A stretch of 64,000 bases of DNA from Gammaproteobacteria bacterium (lineage in GTDB: Bacteria > Pseudomonadota > Gammaproteobacteria > SZUA-229), in the NCBI GenBank assembly GCA_015488885.1, contig WFMW01000060.1:1-64000 (forward strand), read 5' to 3'. Below, piece after piece: positions 55,528 to 64,000 of this stretch. The first letter of the stretch is position 1; every line of letters starts with the position of its first letter. The notes beneath the pieces were generated by a model, which was not told the DNA's origin, ran no database searches, and saw only the letters and a program-made list of their open reading frames with translations. The position numbers were made by a program, and so were the translations under genes.

Positions 55528-55839
55528 TTATGCAGAAATGCCGGTTACTTCAATTTCAGTATAATACTGGCGATGGCCGGTTCTTTTCTGGTGATGTTTG
55601 CGGCGTCTGAACTTCATGATTTCGACTTTTTTAGCGCGGCCATGTGATTTTATGGTGGCAGTGACTTTACCGCCCTCGACATAGGGGGTGCCGATAGTCA
55701 GCTCGTCACCATCAGCAATCATCAGGACTTTGTCGAGTTCAACAGAAGCACCTTCTTCAGCATCAAGTTTCTCAACGCAAATTTTATCGCCCTGAGCCAG
55801 TTTATATTGTTTTCCGCCTGTTTTGATCACTGCGTACAC
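55528..55839 (-). CDS. rplU: 50S ribosomal protein L21
   Basis: 103 residues from a GTG start (TGGAGAA upstream): [36 protein letters not shown]. The frame continues upstream to 55911 but without conservation. Confidence 0.98.
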   Translation of the reverse strand: MYAVIKTGGKQYKLAQGDKICVEKLDAEEGASVELDKVLMIADGDELTIGTPYVEGGKVTATIKSHGRAKKVEIMKFRRRKHHQKRTGHRQYYTEIEVTGISA

Positions 55840-55939
55840 AGCGGTTCTCCAAAAATGGTTAAATGAAAGGGCGCAAATTATACGTTTTAGTTTCCATGCT
55901 GGCAAGTGCATTGTGGCGGTATTTATGATAATTTTGCGC

Positions 55940-56185
55940 TAGCCCGGATATTTCATGGGAATGCAGGATTTTGGGACAATCTCAGTGAGTCCATTTGGAT
56001 GATTCGACGAAAAGCGTAGCCATAGCTACGGTTACAGGCGAATCATTCAAAGGGGCCGCTGAGATTGGTACAAAAACTGGATAGCGGGCAACGGGTACAT
56101 GGTGCATTTTTCTGATGCCAATATTTACTTGTAAATTCATGATGTTAAGCAAAAATTATAGCGTTCCCATGAAATATTCGGGCTA
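55940..56185. mobile_element. MITE-like element, intact copy
   Basis: 246 bp bounded by 25-bp imperfect inverted repeats, TAGCCCGGATATTTCATGGG on the left and its complement at 56161-56185 (2 mismatches), ending in TA on both sides. No ORF. An 83-nt internal palindrome (55981-56063) from CTCAG to CTGAG includes CGTAGC/GCTACG and TTTGGATGATTCG/CGAATCATTCAAA arms. A truncated copy lies at 28470. It separates rplU from ispB. Confidence 0.85.
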
Positions 56186-56291
56186 ACTTCATTATTTGAA
56201 TAATAATATCCTGTCAGGTAATGTTAAACTTGACATCAGGCGCTGTCCCTGCATAGGATTTGCGTTCATCAAACTGCAACTGGGTATACTC

Positions 56292-57380
56292 TTGACAGCA
56301 AAACATCTATCTGAAAAACCATTGTCTAACAAGCCGTCGTCTGAAAAACAGTCGCCTGAAAAACCACTGCCTGGTAAACAAATATCTGGCAAACAGACAG
56401 GATTTGATTTAATCAGTAGTCAATGTCATAAGGATATGCAGGCGGTCAATGAGGTGATACATCAGCGTCTGTCATCAGAGGTTGTTCTGGTTAATCAGCT
56501 GAGTCATTATATCGTCAATTCCGGGGGCAAACGACTACGCCCGTTGCTGGCAGTTCTATCTGCAAAAACATGTGGTTATCAGGGTGAGCTGCATTATCTG
56601 CTGGCTGCAATTATCGAATTTATTCACACCGCGACATTATTGCATGATGATGTGGTGGATGAGTCTGATTTGCGCCGGGGGAATAAAACTGCCAACGCCA
56701 TGTTCGGCAATGCTGCTAGCGTACTGGTTGGTGATTTTCTATACTCTCGCGCCTTTGAGATGATGGTGGAGATGGACAATATGCGAGTGATGCAGATTCT
56801 GGCCAGCACCACCAATACTATTGCCGAAGGTGAGGTATTGCAGTTAATGAATGTGCATGATGCGGATATTACAGAAGCACAATATATGCAGGTTATTCAC
56901 AGTAAAACAGCTAAATTATTTGAAGCGGCAACACAGCTGGGGGCAATATTGTGTCAACGTCCTGAGCCTGAAGAGCAGGCCATGGCAGCCTATGGCCGAC
57001 ATCTGGGTACGGCGTTTCAATTGATCGATGATGTCATGGATTATCGTTCCGACAGTGAAACCATGGGTAAGAATGTGGGCGATGACCTGGCTGAAGGCAA
57101 GCCGACTCTGCCCCTGTTATATGCCATGCAGCAGGGTACTGAAGCTCAGTCTAAACTGATACGCCAGGCCATTGAGCAGGGTGGTTATGCCATGATTAAG
57201 CAGGTACAGGCTATTATTCAGCAAACCGGCGCACTGGAATATACCGAAGCCATGGCACGGCAGGAGGCGGAACAGGCTATTGCCCAGCTTGATACGATTA
57301 CTGATGATGTTACCGCTGATTGCGCCAGTAAACAGATTTTAAAGCAGTTGGCCCATTTGTCAGTGAATCGAAATGCATAA
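56292..57380 (+). CDS. ispB: octaprenyl/polyprenyl diphosphate synthase
   Basis: 362 residues if the TTG at 56292 is used; the frame is open from another TTG at 56196, and no ATG is available before the conserved domain. Core: [38 protein letters not shown] (first Asp motif), QLIDDVMDY (second). Makes the ubiquinone side chain. About 30 residues before the core are six tandem 5-residue repeats of the kind xSEKP/xPGKQ (15-bp DNA repeat, about 56310-56399), an unusual N-terminal extension. The start is uncertain. Confidence 0.88.
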   Translation: MTAKHLSEKPLSNKPSSEKQSPEKPLPGKQISGKQTGFDLISSQCHKDMQAVNEVIHQRLSSEVVLVNQLSHYIVNSGGKRLRPLLAVLSAKTCGYQGELHYLLAAIIEFIHTATLLHDDVVDESDLRRGNKTANAMFGNAASVLVGDFLYSRAFEMMVEMDNMRVMQILASTTNTIAEGEVLQLMNVHDADITEAQYMQVIHSKTAKLFEAATQLGAILCQRPEPEEQAMAAYGRHLGTAFQLIDDVMDYRSDSETMGKNVGDDLAEGKPTLPLLYAMQQGTEAQSKLIRQAIEQGGYAMIKQVQAIIQQTGALEYTEAMARQEAEQAIAQLDTITDDVTADCASKQILKQLAHLSVNRNA

Positions 57381-58026
57381 CAATCACCTGCCTGGTAAAA
57401 ACAAAGCAACACTTTATGTGGTTTCTGCTGCCTCTGGAGCAGGTAAAACCAGCCTGGTAAATGCCGTGCTGAAACAACTGTCGGGTATTGAGCTGTCTGT
57501 TTCACATACCACCAGGGCACGACGTGATGGCGAAAAAGACGGCGTGAATTATCATTTTGTGACTATCGCTGAATTTAATGCCATGGTAGCGGCCAAAGAT
57601 TTTTTTGAATATGCAGAGGTCTTTGGTAATATGTATGGGACATCACGCCAGCATATCCAGCGGCAACTGGATCAGGGAAACGATGTTATACTTGAAATAG
57701 ACTGGCAGGGCGCGCGCCAGATTCGACAGCTTGTCGATAACTGTAAAACGGTTCATATATTACCACCGTCGATTAATATATTACGTCAGCGTTTAATGGC
57801 GCGAGGTCAGGATGATGAGACGGTGATAGCACAACGGATGCAGGCCGCTGTTAATGAAATATCACATTATGCGGAATATGACTATTTGATTATCAATGAT
57901 GATTTCGCTCAGGCCAGGGATGAACTGGCAGCAATCATTGTGAGTAACCGTCTGTTGCGAGTACGTCAACAACAGAAATATGCTGATTTACTCAGTGAAC
58001 TTTTAACAACTAACATAACGACTTAG
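57373..58026 (+). CDS. gmk: guanylate kinase
   Basis: 217 residues. P-loop [32 protein letters not shown] (GMP site), [28 protein letters not shown]. Overlaps the ispB 3' end by 8 bp and precedes rpoZ by 50 bp. Confidence 0.98.
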   Translation: MHNNHLPGKNKATLYVVSAASGAGKTSLVNAVLKQLSGIELSVSHTTRARRDGEKDGVNYHFVTIAEFNAMVAAKDFFEYAEVFGNMYGTSRQHIQRQLDQGNDVILEIDWQGARQIRQLVDNCKTVHILPPSINILRQRLMARGQDDETVIAQRMQAAVNEISHYAEYDYLIINDDFAQARDELAAIIVSNRLLRVRQQQKYADLLSELLTTNITT

Positions 58027-58076
58027 CGTGTAGCTGAGTCGTTACCAATAAACAATAAAAACTCTGGAGAATTAGT

Positions 58077-58343
58077 ATGGCACGCTTAACAGTAGAAGAT
58101 TGCCTGGATAATGTTGAAAATCGTTTCGAGCTGGTTCTTGTCGCCTCGAAACGGGCACGTCAGATAGCCATGGGTGCAGAACCCATGGTACCGCGTGATA
58201 ATGATAAACCTACCGTACTGGCATTGCGTGAAGTGGCAGAAAATCTGGTCAATAAACAGATACTGGAACAACAGGCCAAAGAAGAATCAATCATTGATGA
58301 TGTTGAAGCAATGATAGAAGGTGATTTGTCTGCGGGTCTGTAA
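58077..58343 (+). CDS. rpoZ: RNA polymerase omega subunit
   Basis: 88 residues: [30 protein letters not shown], then [15 protein letters not shown]. Typical gmk-rpoZ-spoT order. Confidence 0.98.
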   Translation: MARLTVEDCLDNVENRFELVLVASKRARQIAMGAEPMVPRDNDKPTVLALREVAENLVNKQILEQQAKEESIIDDVEAMIEGDLSAGL

Positions 58344-58368
58344 TGGCTTGAACAGCCTGCAACACAAT

Positions 58369-58392
58369 GAAATATTCTCAGAAATATTCTCA
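58369..58392. repeat. 12-bp perfect tandem duplication upstream of spoT
   Basis: GAAATATTCTCA occurs twice head to tail in the 64-bp rpoZ-spoT gap. Confidence 0.95.
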
Positions 58393-58407
58393 GTTTCATA
58401 ATCTGTT

Positions 58408-60672
58408 GTGACGCATTCCTCTGCACATCCTCCATCATCCCGGATGCAGAAAAAAGTGGTGCAGAAAAAATCTTCGCGCAAACCGTCAGCGCAAAAAAAA
58501 CAACGGGCTGACGAGCATAAATATGCTGCCAGTAACAAACTACCCGAACGTTTCCTTGTGTCTGATTTATGTGATCTACTGGGTCAGTACATGGCGCAGG
58601 ATCAGGTAAGAGAAGTTTACCGGGCCTATCTGTTTGGTGCCCAGGCACATGAAGGCCAGCTGCGGGTATCCGGCGAACCCTATATCTATCACCCGGTTGC
58701 GGTTGCCCGCATCCTGGCACAGATGCATATGGATGTGAAAAGTATTACCGCCTCTATTCTGCACGATGTTCTGGAAGATACTCCCGCGACACGAAAATTA
58801 ATTGCCACTGAATTTGGCGAAGACATTGCCATGATGGTGGACGGCGTCAGCAAGCTGATGAATATCAAGTTCAAGAATAAAATTGAACAACAGGCAGAAA
58901 ATATTCAGAAAGTTTTACTCGCGATGGCGCAGGATATTCGTGTCATTATGATTAAACTGGCAGACCGCCTGCATAATATGCGTACGCTGAAGGCGCTCAG
59001 ACCGGATAAACGCCGACGCATTGCACAGGAAACGCTGGATATCTATATTCCTATTGCCAACCGCCTGGGTATGAACAGCATCCGCCATGAACTTGAAGAT
59101 CTGGTCTTTCTGGCCATGTATCCCAATCGTTATGCGGTACTGGAACATGCAGTGAATCAGGCCAGTGGTAATCGTAAGGAGGTGATTGAGAAAATCAACC
59201 ATGCTCTGGCCGCCCGTCTGGTCGAACTATCCATTGAAGCACAACTGATCTCACGTAAAAAACATCTATATAGCATTTATAACAAAATGCGTTCCAAACA
59301 TCTGTCATTTAATCAGGTACTGGATGTTTATGCGTTTCGGGTTCTGGTCAACTCGGTTGATGAATGTTACCGGGTGTTGGGGGTGGTGCATAATTTGTTT
59401 AAACCGATACCTGGCCGGTTTAAGGATTATATTGCAATTCCAAAAGGTAATGGTTACCAGTCTTTGCATACTGCCTTATACGGGCCACATGGTATTCCAA
59501 TGGAACTACAGGTGCGTACTCGAGAAATGAACAGATTTGCAGAAAGTGGCATTGCTGCACACTGGTTATATAAATCACCGGATGAAAAGGGCGCCATTGA
59601 TGCACACGCCCGTGCCCGAGACTGGTTAACCGGTATTCTGGAAATGCAGCAATCTGCCGGTAATTCAATAGAGTTTCTGGAAAATGTTAAAGTCGATCTG
59701 TTTCATGATGAAGTCTATGTGTATACCCCAGAAGGCGATATCGTCAAATTACCACGTCATGCTACCCCCGTAGATTTTGCTTATGCTGTGCATACGGATA
59801 TTGGTAATCATTGTGTGGCGGCGAAGCTGGATCATAGTTTTGCCCCTTTAAACACTCCCTTGCATAGCGGGCAAACGGTTGAAGTGGTGACCTCACCAAA
59901 CAGTCGGCCCAATGCAGCCTGGTTAAATTATGTGGTCACGGTAAAAGCACGCAGTAATATTCGTAGTTTTCTGAAAAATATGCAGGCTGATGAGGCCATG
60001 TCACAAGGCAGGCGTTTGCTGGAGCGCTGCCTGAAACCACTGGGTTTACGTCTTGATGATGTGCCCGAAAGTAATATTCAGCTGGCTCTGGAGGACTATG
60101 GTTTCCATAAACTTCCTCAATTACTGGAAGATGTCGGTATGGGCAATCGACCGCCAAGTATTGTGGTCAGACGTCTGGTGCCAGAACGTATTGCTGATGG
60201 GCATTCAGAAGAAACCTGTGAAATGAAGTCACGTTCACCGTTGGCTATTAGCGGCACGGAAGGCATGGTGGTCAGTTACGCGCGTTGCTGTCGGCCTATT
60301 CCGGGTGATCAGATCGTTGCCAATCTGAGCAAGGGGCGAGGCATTGTTATTCATCGCCAGAGCTGTAAAAATCTGGGTTCACGCTCAAAACGCAATGATA
60401 AATACATCGAAGTACAGTGGGCAAATGATGCGGCAGGCGAATTCAGCAGTGATATCCGCCTTGAAGTCGAAAACAAACCCGGCGTGCTGGCGCGTACCGC
60501 AACGATTTTGTCCGAAGCCGGTGTCGATATTGAAAATGTAGAAATGCAGGATCGTGACGGTTTTTCCATTAGCCTGTTATATCAGATCAAGGTGCGTGAT
60601 CGTACTCATCTGGCAAAATTAATGCGTCGTCTGCGGCGTATACCCAGTGTCATGCGTATTATCCGGTTGTAA
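58408..60672 (+). CDS. spoT: bifunctional (p)ppGpp synthase/hydrolase
   Basis: 754 residues from GTG 58408 (ATG 58444 is the alternative; neither has a strong ribosome site). A Lys/Arg-rich N-terminal tail of ~40 residues precedes the HD hydrolase domain (HPVAVARILAQM, SILHDVLEDTPATR). The synthetase domain has GRFKDYIAIPKGNGYQSLHT. TGS domain (VYVYTPEGDIVKLPRHATPVDFAYAVH) and C-terminal ACT domain follow. Controls the stringent response. Confidence 0.96.
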   Translation: MTHSSAHPPSSRMQKKVVQKKSSRKPSAQKKQRADEHKYAASNKLPERFLVSDLCDLLGQYMAQDQVREVYRAYLFGAQAHEGQLRVSGEPYIYHPVAVARILAQMHMDVKSITASILHDVLEDTPATRKLIATEFGEDIAMMVDGVSKLMNIKFKNKIEQQAENIQKVLLAMAQDIRVIMIKLADRLHNMRTLKALRPDKRRRIAQETLDIYIPIANRLGMNSIRHELEDLVFLAMYPNRYAVLEHAVNQASGNRKEVIEKINHALAARLVELSIEAQLISRKKHLYSIYNKMRSKHLSFNQVLDVYAFRVLVNSVDECYRVLGVVHNLFKPIPGRFKDYIAIPKGNGYQSLHTALYGPHGIPMELQVRTREMNRFAESGIAAHWLYKSPDEKGAIDAHARARDWLTGILEMQQSAGNSIEFLENVKVDLFHDEVYVYTPEGDIVKLPRHATPVDFAYAVHTDIGNHCVAAKLDHSFAPLNTPLHSGQTVEVVTSPNSRPNAAWLNYVVTVKARSNIRSFLKNMQADEAMSQGRRLLERCLKPLGLRLDDVPESNIQLALEDYGFHKLPQLLEDVGMGNRPPSIVVRRLVPERIADGHSEETCEMKSRSPLAISGTEGMVVSYARCCRPIPGDQIVANLSKGRGIVIHRQSCKNLGSRSKRNDKYIEVQWANDAAGEFSSDIRLEVENKPGVLARTATILSEAGVDIENVEMQDRDGFSISLLYQIKVRDRTHLAKLMRRLRRIPSVMRIIRL

Positions 60673-60714
60673 TCAACCGTAATCAAGATTCAGGAAAGGT
60701 TTACAAACAGGTTT

Positions 60715-60738
60715 TACATAAACAAGTACATAAACAAG
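60715..60738. repeat. 12-bp perfect tandem duplication upstream of ridA
   Basis: TACATAAACAAG occurs twice head to tail, ending 10 bp before the ridA start and containing the only purine run near it (AAGG overlaps the end). Confidence 0.95.
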
Positions 60739-60748
60739 GTTTAAAAAA

Positions 60749-61144
60749 ATGGCTAAAAAGATAATTTCTACTGACAATGCACCGCAGGCGATTGGTACTT
60801 ATTCTCAGGCGGTACAGGTAAATACAGCGAAAACCCGAGCAACGGTTTATCTGTCAGGGCAAATACCACTGCTAGCTGAAACCATGGAAATGGTAGAGGG
60901 TGATATTGTTGAACAGGTTCATCAGGTATTTAAAAATATCCGTGCAGTGGCCCGGGCGGCTGGCGGAGATTTATCTGCTATTGTCAAGCTGACTATTTAT
61001 CTTACTGATCTGTCCGATTTTGCGGTTGTCAATGAAGTCATGGCCGAATATTTTGCCGAACCCTATCCGGCACGAGCTGCAGTGGGTGTGGCCGCCTTGC
61101 CCAGAGATGCAGGGGTGGAAATGGATGCGATTATGATACTCTAA
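60749..61144 (+). CDS. ridA: RidA-family 2-iminobutanoate/2-iminopropanoate deaminase
   Basis: 131 residues: [60 protein letters not shown]. The Arg that binds substrate is within YPARAAVGV. It removes reactive enamines. It stands where trmH or other genes are found in some relatives. Confidence 0.96.
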   Translation: MAKKIISTDNAPQAIGTYSQAVQVNTAKTRATVYLSGQIPLLAETMEMVEGDIVEQVHQVFKNIRAVARAAGGDLSAIVKLTIYLTDLSDFAVVNEVMAEYFAEPYPARAAVGVAALPRDAGVEMDAIMIL

Positions 61145-61195
61145 AAGGCGACGGATACAGGGTGCAGGTTAATGGATGCAGGATGGTGGCTGAAA

Positions 61196-61231
61196 GATAA
61201 TGGATGAACGATAATGGTTAAGCAATAATGG
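61196..61231 (+). repeat. 14-bp period triplicate at the recG start
   Basis: GATAATGG, GATAATGG and AATAATGG occur at 61196, 61210 and 61224 with a 14-bp period; the last copy contains the recG ATG. The units in between differ. Confidence 0.8.
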
Positions 61232-63381
61232 ATAAAAGCGGGGCAGCATTTGAATACCAGTCGGTGCTGACGCTGAAAGGTGTGGGTTCTGCTATTGCAG
61301 AAAAATTAAAACGACTGGATATCGCCACCCTTCAGGATGTTTTGTTTCATCTGCCCTTGCGTTATGAGGATCGTACCACTGTGGTTCCCATTGGCTCTCT
61401 GCAGGCTGGCCAGCAGGCCTTGATAGAAGGCGTGGTCGAATATAGCGAAGTTAAATCTGGCGGGCGTTCACGACGTAGTTTATTATGTTATTTTGCGGAT
61501 GGCAGCGGTGCCATTGTGCTGCGGTTTTTTCATTTCAGCAAAGCGCAGCAACAACAGTTATCCGCTGGTAAACGGCTGCGTTGTTTTGGTGAAGTACGTT
61601 TCGGTGCCAACCGTCTGGAAATAGCGCATCCCGAGTATCAGCGTATTAATGAAACCCCGTCCAGTGACGGTTCATCCGCTGTCGAACAAAGCCTCACCCC
61701 GGTTTATCCCGGAACCGAAGGCATTCATCAAAGCCTGCTAAGAAAACTTTCTGCCCAGGTACTTAACCAGCTGAATACACAGAGTATGACGGACTGGTTG
61801 CCCGAGACCGTCAGGCAGCGTTACCGGTTTCCTGATTTAACAGCAGCACTGCAACAGATTCATCACCCGCCAAACAGTCTGGATGCCGACACTTTGCTGC
61901 TCTCGGCTACCGCAGCAGGACAACGGCTGATTTTTGAAGAACTGCTTGCGCATCAATTAAGCTTGCTAAAGCTGCGCACTGCCGTTAAAAAACAGTCTGC
62001 CATCGGCTTAACCTTAAAGCCTGAATTGCTCGCGGCGTTTCAACAGCAGCTCGGTTTTGCATTAACCGCCGCACAGCAAAAAGTGGTGGCAGAAATACTT
62101 GATGATATCAAGCAGCCAGCACCCATGTTACGTCTGTTACAGGGCGACGTCGGCTCGGGGAAAACAGTCGTGGCAGCCATTGCCGCGCTGGCAGCAGCCA
62201 GTAATGGCTGGCAGGTCGCACTGATGGTGCCCACTGAAATTCTTGCAGAACAGCACTATAACAGTTTTCAGCAATGGTTTAGCGATCAGGCATTCTCAAA
62301 GACTGAAAACAGCTGTGTATTATTAACCGGTAGAGATCGTGGTAAAAGTCGCCAGCAGAAACTGGCTGCAATCAGACAGGGTGAACGGCAAATTATTATC
62401 GGCACCCACGCCCTGTTTCAGGATGAGGTAATATTTAACCGCCTGGCTTTGCTGATCGTCGATGAGCAACATCGTTTTGGCGTGCATCAACGACTGGCAT
62501 TGCGTGAAAAAGCCGGGCTTAATGTTGGTGGAACCGATTCAGCAGGCATTAAAAATTATGTGCCGCATCAGCTGATTATGACCGCAACGCCGATTCCGCG
62601 CAGCCTGGCCATGACCGCCTATGCCGATCTCGATTATTCCGTTATCGACGCTTTACCCGCAGGCAGAAAACCGGTCAACACGGTAGTGGTATCGGCACAA
62701 CGTCGTGATGAAGTAATCGCACGCGTGGCCAATGCCTGTAAACAGGGCGAACAGGCATACTGGGTATGCACCCTGGTTGAAGAGTCAGAAGTATTGCAAT
62801 GTCAGGCGGCTGAATCCACCGCGCAGATGCTCACAGAATTATTGAACGGAGTGCGAATTGCGCTGGTACATGGGCGCATGAAAGCGGAACAGAAACAGGC
62901 GGTGGTGGCGGCATTTAAAAATCGCCGGGTCGATCTGCTGGTGGCAACCACAGTGATTGAAGTGGGCGTGGATGTCCCCAACGCCTCATTAATGATTATC
63001 GACAACGCAGAACGTCTGGGGCTGGCGCAACTGCATCAACTGCGTGGCCGAATTGGCCGCGGTAAAAAATCCAGCGTCTGTGTGTTGATGTACCAGCCGC
63101 CCTTATCGCAGCAGGGCAGGCAGCGGTTAAAAATTTTACGACAGACCGGTAACGGTTTTGACGTAGCAAAAAAAGACCTGCAACTGCGCGGCCCCGGTGA
63201 AGTACTGGGTACCCGTCAAACCGGCTTACTGCAAATGCGCATTGCCGACCTCGCCAGAGACAGCCACTGGCTACCCGAAGTCAAACAGGTTGCTGAACAT
63301 ATAATCCATCATGCCCCGGAAGCCATCGAGCCACTGGTATGTCGCTGGCTGGGACGGGCTGATCGCTACGGGCAGGTATAG
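61228..63381 (+). CDS. recG: ATP-dependent DNA helicase RecG
   Basis: 717 residues. Wedge/OB domain (about 60-160, with RYEDRTTVVPIGSL), Walker A LLQGDVGSGKTVV, DEQH box IVDEQHRFG, TATPIPRSLAMT, and C-terminal RGRIGRGKKSSVC, DLQLRGPGEVLGTRQTG. Reverses stalled forks. Downstream (18 bp) lies the convergent intI end. Confidence 0.98.
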   Translation: MDKSGAAFEYQSVLTLKGVGSAIAEKLKRLDIATLQDVLFHLPLRYEDRTTVVPIGSLQAGQQALIEGVVEYSEVKSGGRSRRSLLCYFADGSGAIVLRFFHFSKAQQQQLSAGKRLRCFGEVRFGANRLEIAHPEYQRINETPSSDGSSAVEQSLTPVYPGTEGIHQSLLRKLSAQVLNQLNTQSMTDWLPETVRQRYRFPDLTAALQQIHHPPNSLDADTLLLSATAAGQRLIFEELLAHQLSLLKLRTAVKKQSAIGLTLKPELLAAFQQQLGFALTAAQQKVVAEILDDIKQPAPMLRLLQGDVGSGKTVVAAIAALAAASNGWQVALMVPTEILAEQHYNSFQQWFSDQAFSKTENSCVLLTGRDRGKSRQQKLAAIRQGERQIIIGTHALFQDEVIFNRLALLIVDEQHRFGVHQRLALREKAGLNVGGTDSAGIKNYVPHQLIMTATPIPRSLAMTAYADLDYSVIDALPAGRKPVNTVVVSAQRRDEVIARVANACKQGEQAYWVCTLVEESEVLQCQAAESTAQMLTELLNGVRIALVHGRMKAEQKQAVVAAFKNRRVDLLVATTVIEVGVDVPNASLMIIDNAERLGLAQLHQLRGRIGRGKKSSVCVLMYQPPLSQQGRQRLKILRQTGNGFDVAKKDLQLRGPGEVLGTRQTGLLQMRIADLARDSHWLPEVKQVAEHIIHHAPEAIEPLVCRWLGRADRYGQV

Positions 63382-63399
63382 GAGAGGAGCCTGTCAGCC

Positions 63400-64000
63400 T
63401 CAATCCTCAATCTGTAACGTATCCACAGGGCTTTGTACGGTCACCCCCGGCTTGTTCAGTATATGCGTATAAATCATCGTTGTGTTGATATCCGAATGCC
63501 CGAGCAATTCCTGCACTGTTCGAATATCCTGCCCGGCGGCCAGCAAATGTGTAGCGAAGGAGTGGCGCAAGGTATGCGACGATACTTTTTTACGAATCTT
63601 CGCCTTCAATGCGGCCTGGCGAATAGCCCGTTGTAGCGTCGTTTCATGTAAATGATGCCGCCGAGACAGACCGGTTCGAGGATCCACCGACAGTTTAGAT
63701 GCAGGAAAAAGATACTGCCAGATCAATTCAGTTGCTGCATTCGCGTATTTCTTATCCAGCGCATGGGGCAAAAACACACGCCCCGCACCCATAGCCAGAT
63801 CCTTCTCATGTAACGCAGTAACCACCTCAATCTGCTGCGCAAGCGGGGCAATATAGCGTTTCGGCAAAGGCACGACGCGATCCTTGCCGCCCTTGCCATC
63901 ACGAATAATAATCTGCTGATAATCAAAATCAACATCCTGCACCCGTAAGCGCATACAGTCCATAATTCGCATACCCGTCCCATACATCAACCCCGCCATA
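63400..64000 (-). CDS. intI: integron integrase IntI, C-terminal part
   Basis: At least 200 residues are visible; the 5' end lies beyond the right edge. Tyrosine-recombinase catalytic residues are seen: Arg in GTGMRIMDCMRLRVQDVDF, His-x-x-Arg in HTLRHSFATHLL, His in LLGHSDINTTMIYTH with the nucleophile Tyr. The IntI-specific insert is present (about LDKKYANAATELIWQYLFPA). Its attI and own cassette array, if any, would lie to the right, since intI and attI usually diverge. Not adjacent to the array at 9091. Confidence 0.93.
   Translation of the reverse strand, partial: MAGLMYGTGMRIMDCMRLRVQDVDFDYQQIIIRDGKGGKDRVVPLPKRYIAPLAQQIEVVTALHEKDLAMGAGRVFLPHALDKKYANAATELIWQYLFPASKLSVDPRTGLSRRHHLHETTLQRAIRQAALKAKIRKKVSSHTLRHSFATHLLAAGQDIRTVQELLGHSDINTTMIYTHILNKPGVTVQSPVDTLQIED

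Noticed and set aside
63400-64000. Ordinary XerC/XerD recombinase
   Set aside because: The extra segment before the second catalytic box (LDKKYANAATELIWQYLFPA) is specific to IntI integrases.

Overview
This window is a chromosomal segment of a gammaproteobacterium. The housekeeping blocks are in typical gammaproteobacterial form: glyQ-glyS-gmhB-plsC, dapA-bamC, xseB-ispA-dxs, rplU-rpmA-obgE-proB, gmk-rpoZ-spoT-ridA-recG. A phosphoribulokinase gene at 19678-20553 points to an organism that fixes CO2 by the Calvin cycle, and the metal-resistance genes and a TusA-like protein fit a chemolithoautotroph, possibly a sulfur oxidiser. The lifestyle is inference; no RuBisCO or sulfur-oxidation operon is visible here.

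Layout. 1-7730 is a metal-response island: the end of a SAM methyltransferase gene, two methionine-rich small proteins, a CadC-type repressor, a small MerC-like membrane protein and a complete heavy-metal RND efflux operon (outer-membrane factor, adaptor, pump). Two almost identical 24-bp palindromic operators flank the repressor gene. 7913-9013 encodes a homologue of the methanogen corrinoid protein MtrA. 9091-12690 is an array of integron gene cassettes with no integrase beside it (a CALIN): a methyltransferase cassette, three toxin-antitoxin cassettes, and a cassette with a structured leader RNA followed by two small proteins of unknown function, separated by recognisable attC sites. A vapBC pair with a shortened vapB sits at its right edge. 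A separate integron integrase (intI) enters at the far right end of the window (63400 onward), about 50 kb away.

13523-26009 is mostly core genome (glycyl-tRNA synthetase, heptose phosphatase, acyltransferase, TatD, phosphoribulokinase, TrmB, ThiG/ThiS) plus a run of small conserved hypotheticals. 26264-28375 is a minimal mercury operon (merC-merA) behind a MerR-type promoter but with no merR. 28661-31263 holds nhaR, an HPF-like ribosome factor, a YccA/Bax-inhibitor protein and an unknown. 31529-36337 is a genomic scrap zone: tRNA-Arg(CCG), a helicase remnant, two cold-shock-domain genes around a MITE-like element, and two genes of the PEP-CTERM/exosortase polysaccharide system without the rest of that system. 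36977-46920 is core metabolism (YcaO, Bcp, GcvR, PilZ, DapA, BamC, FolE2, QueD, Dxs, IspA, XseB). 47029-51100 is the Pst phosphate transporter with a Pho box. 51233-63381 carries a lipase, a UDG, ProB, ObgE, L27, L21, IspB, Gmk, omega, SpoT, RidA and RecG.

Two genome-scale signatures cut across the genes. First, a MITE-like element is present twice (28470-28656 truncated, 55940-56185 intact) and a different one once (32585-32807). Second, there are many short tandem duplications of 11-18 bp in intergenic DNA, several of them lying directly on ribosome-binding sites or start codons.
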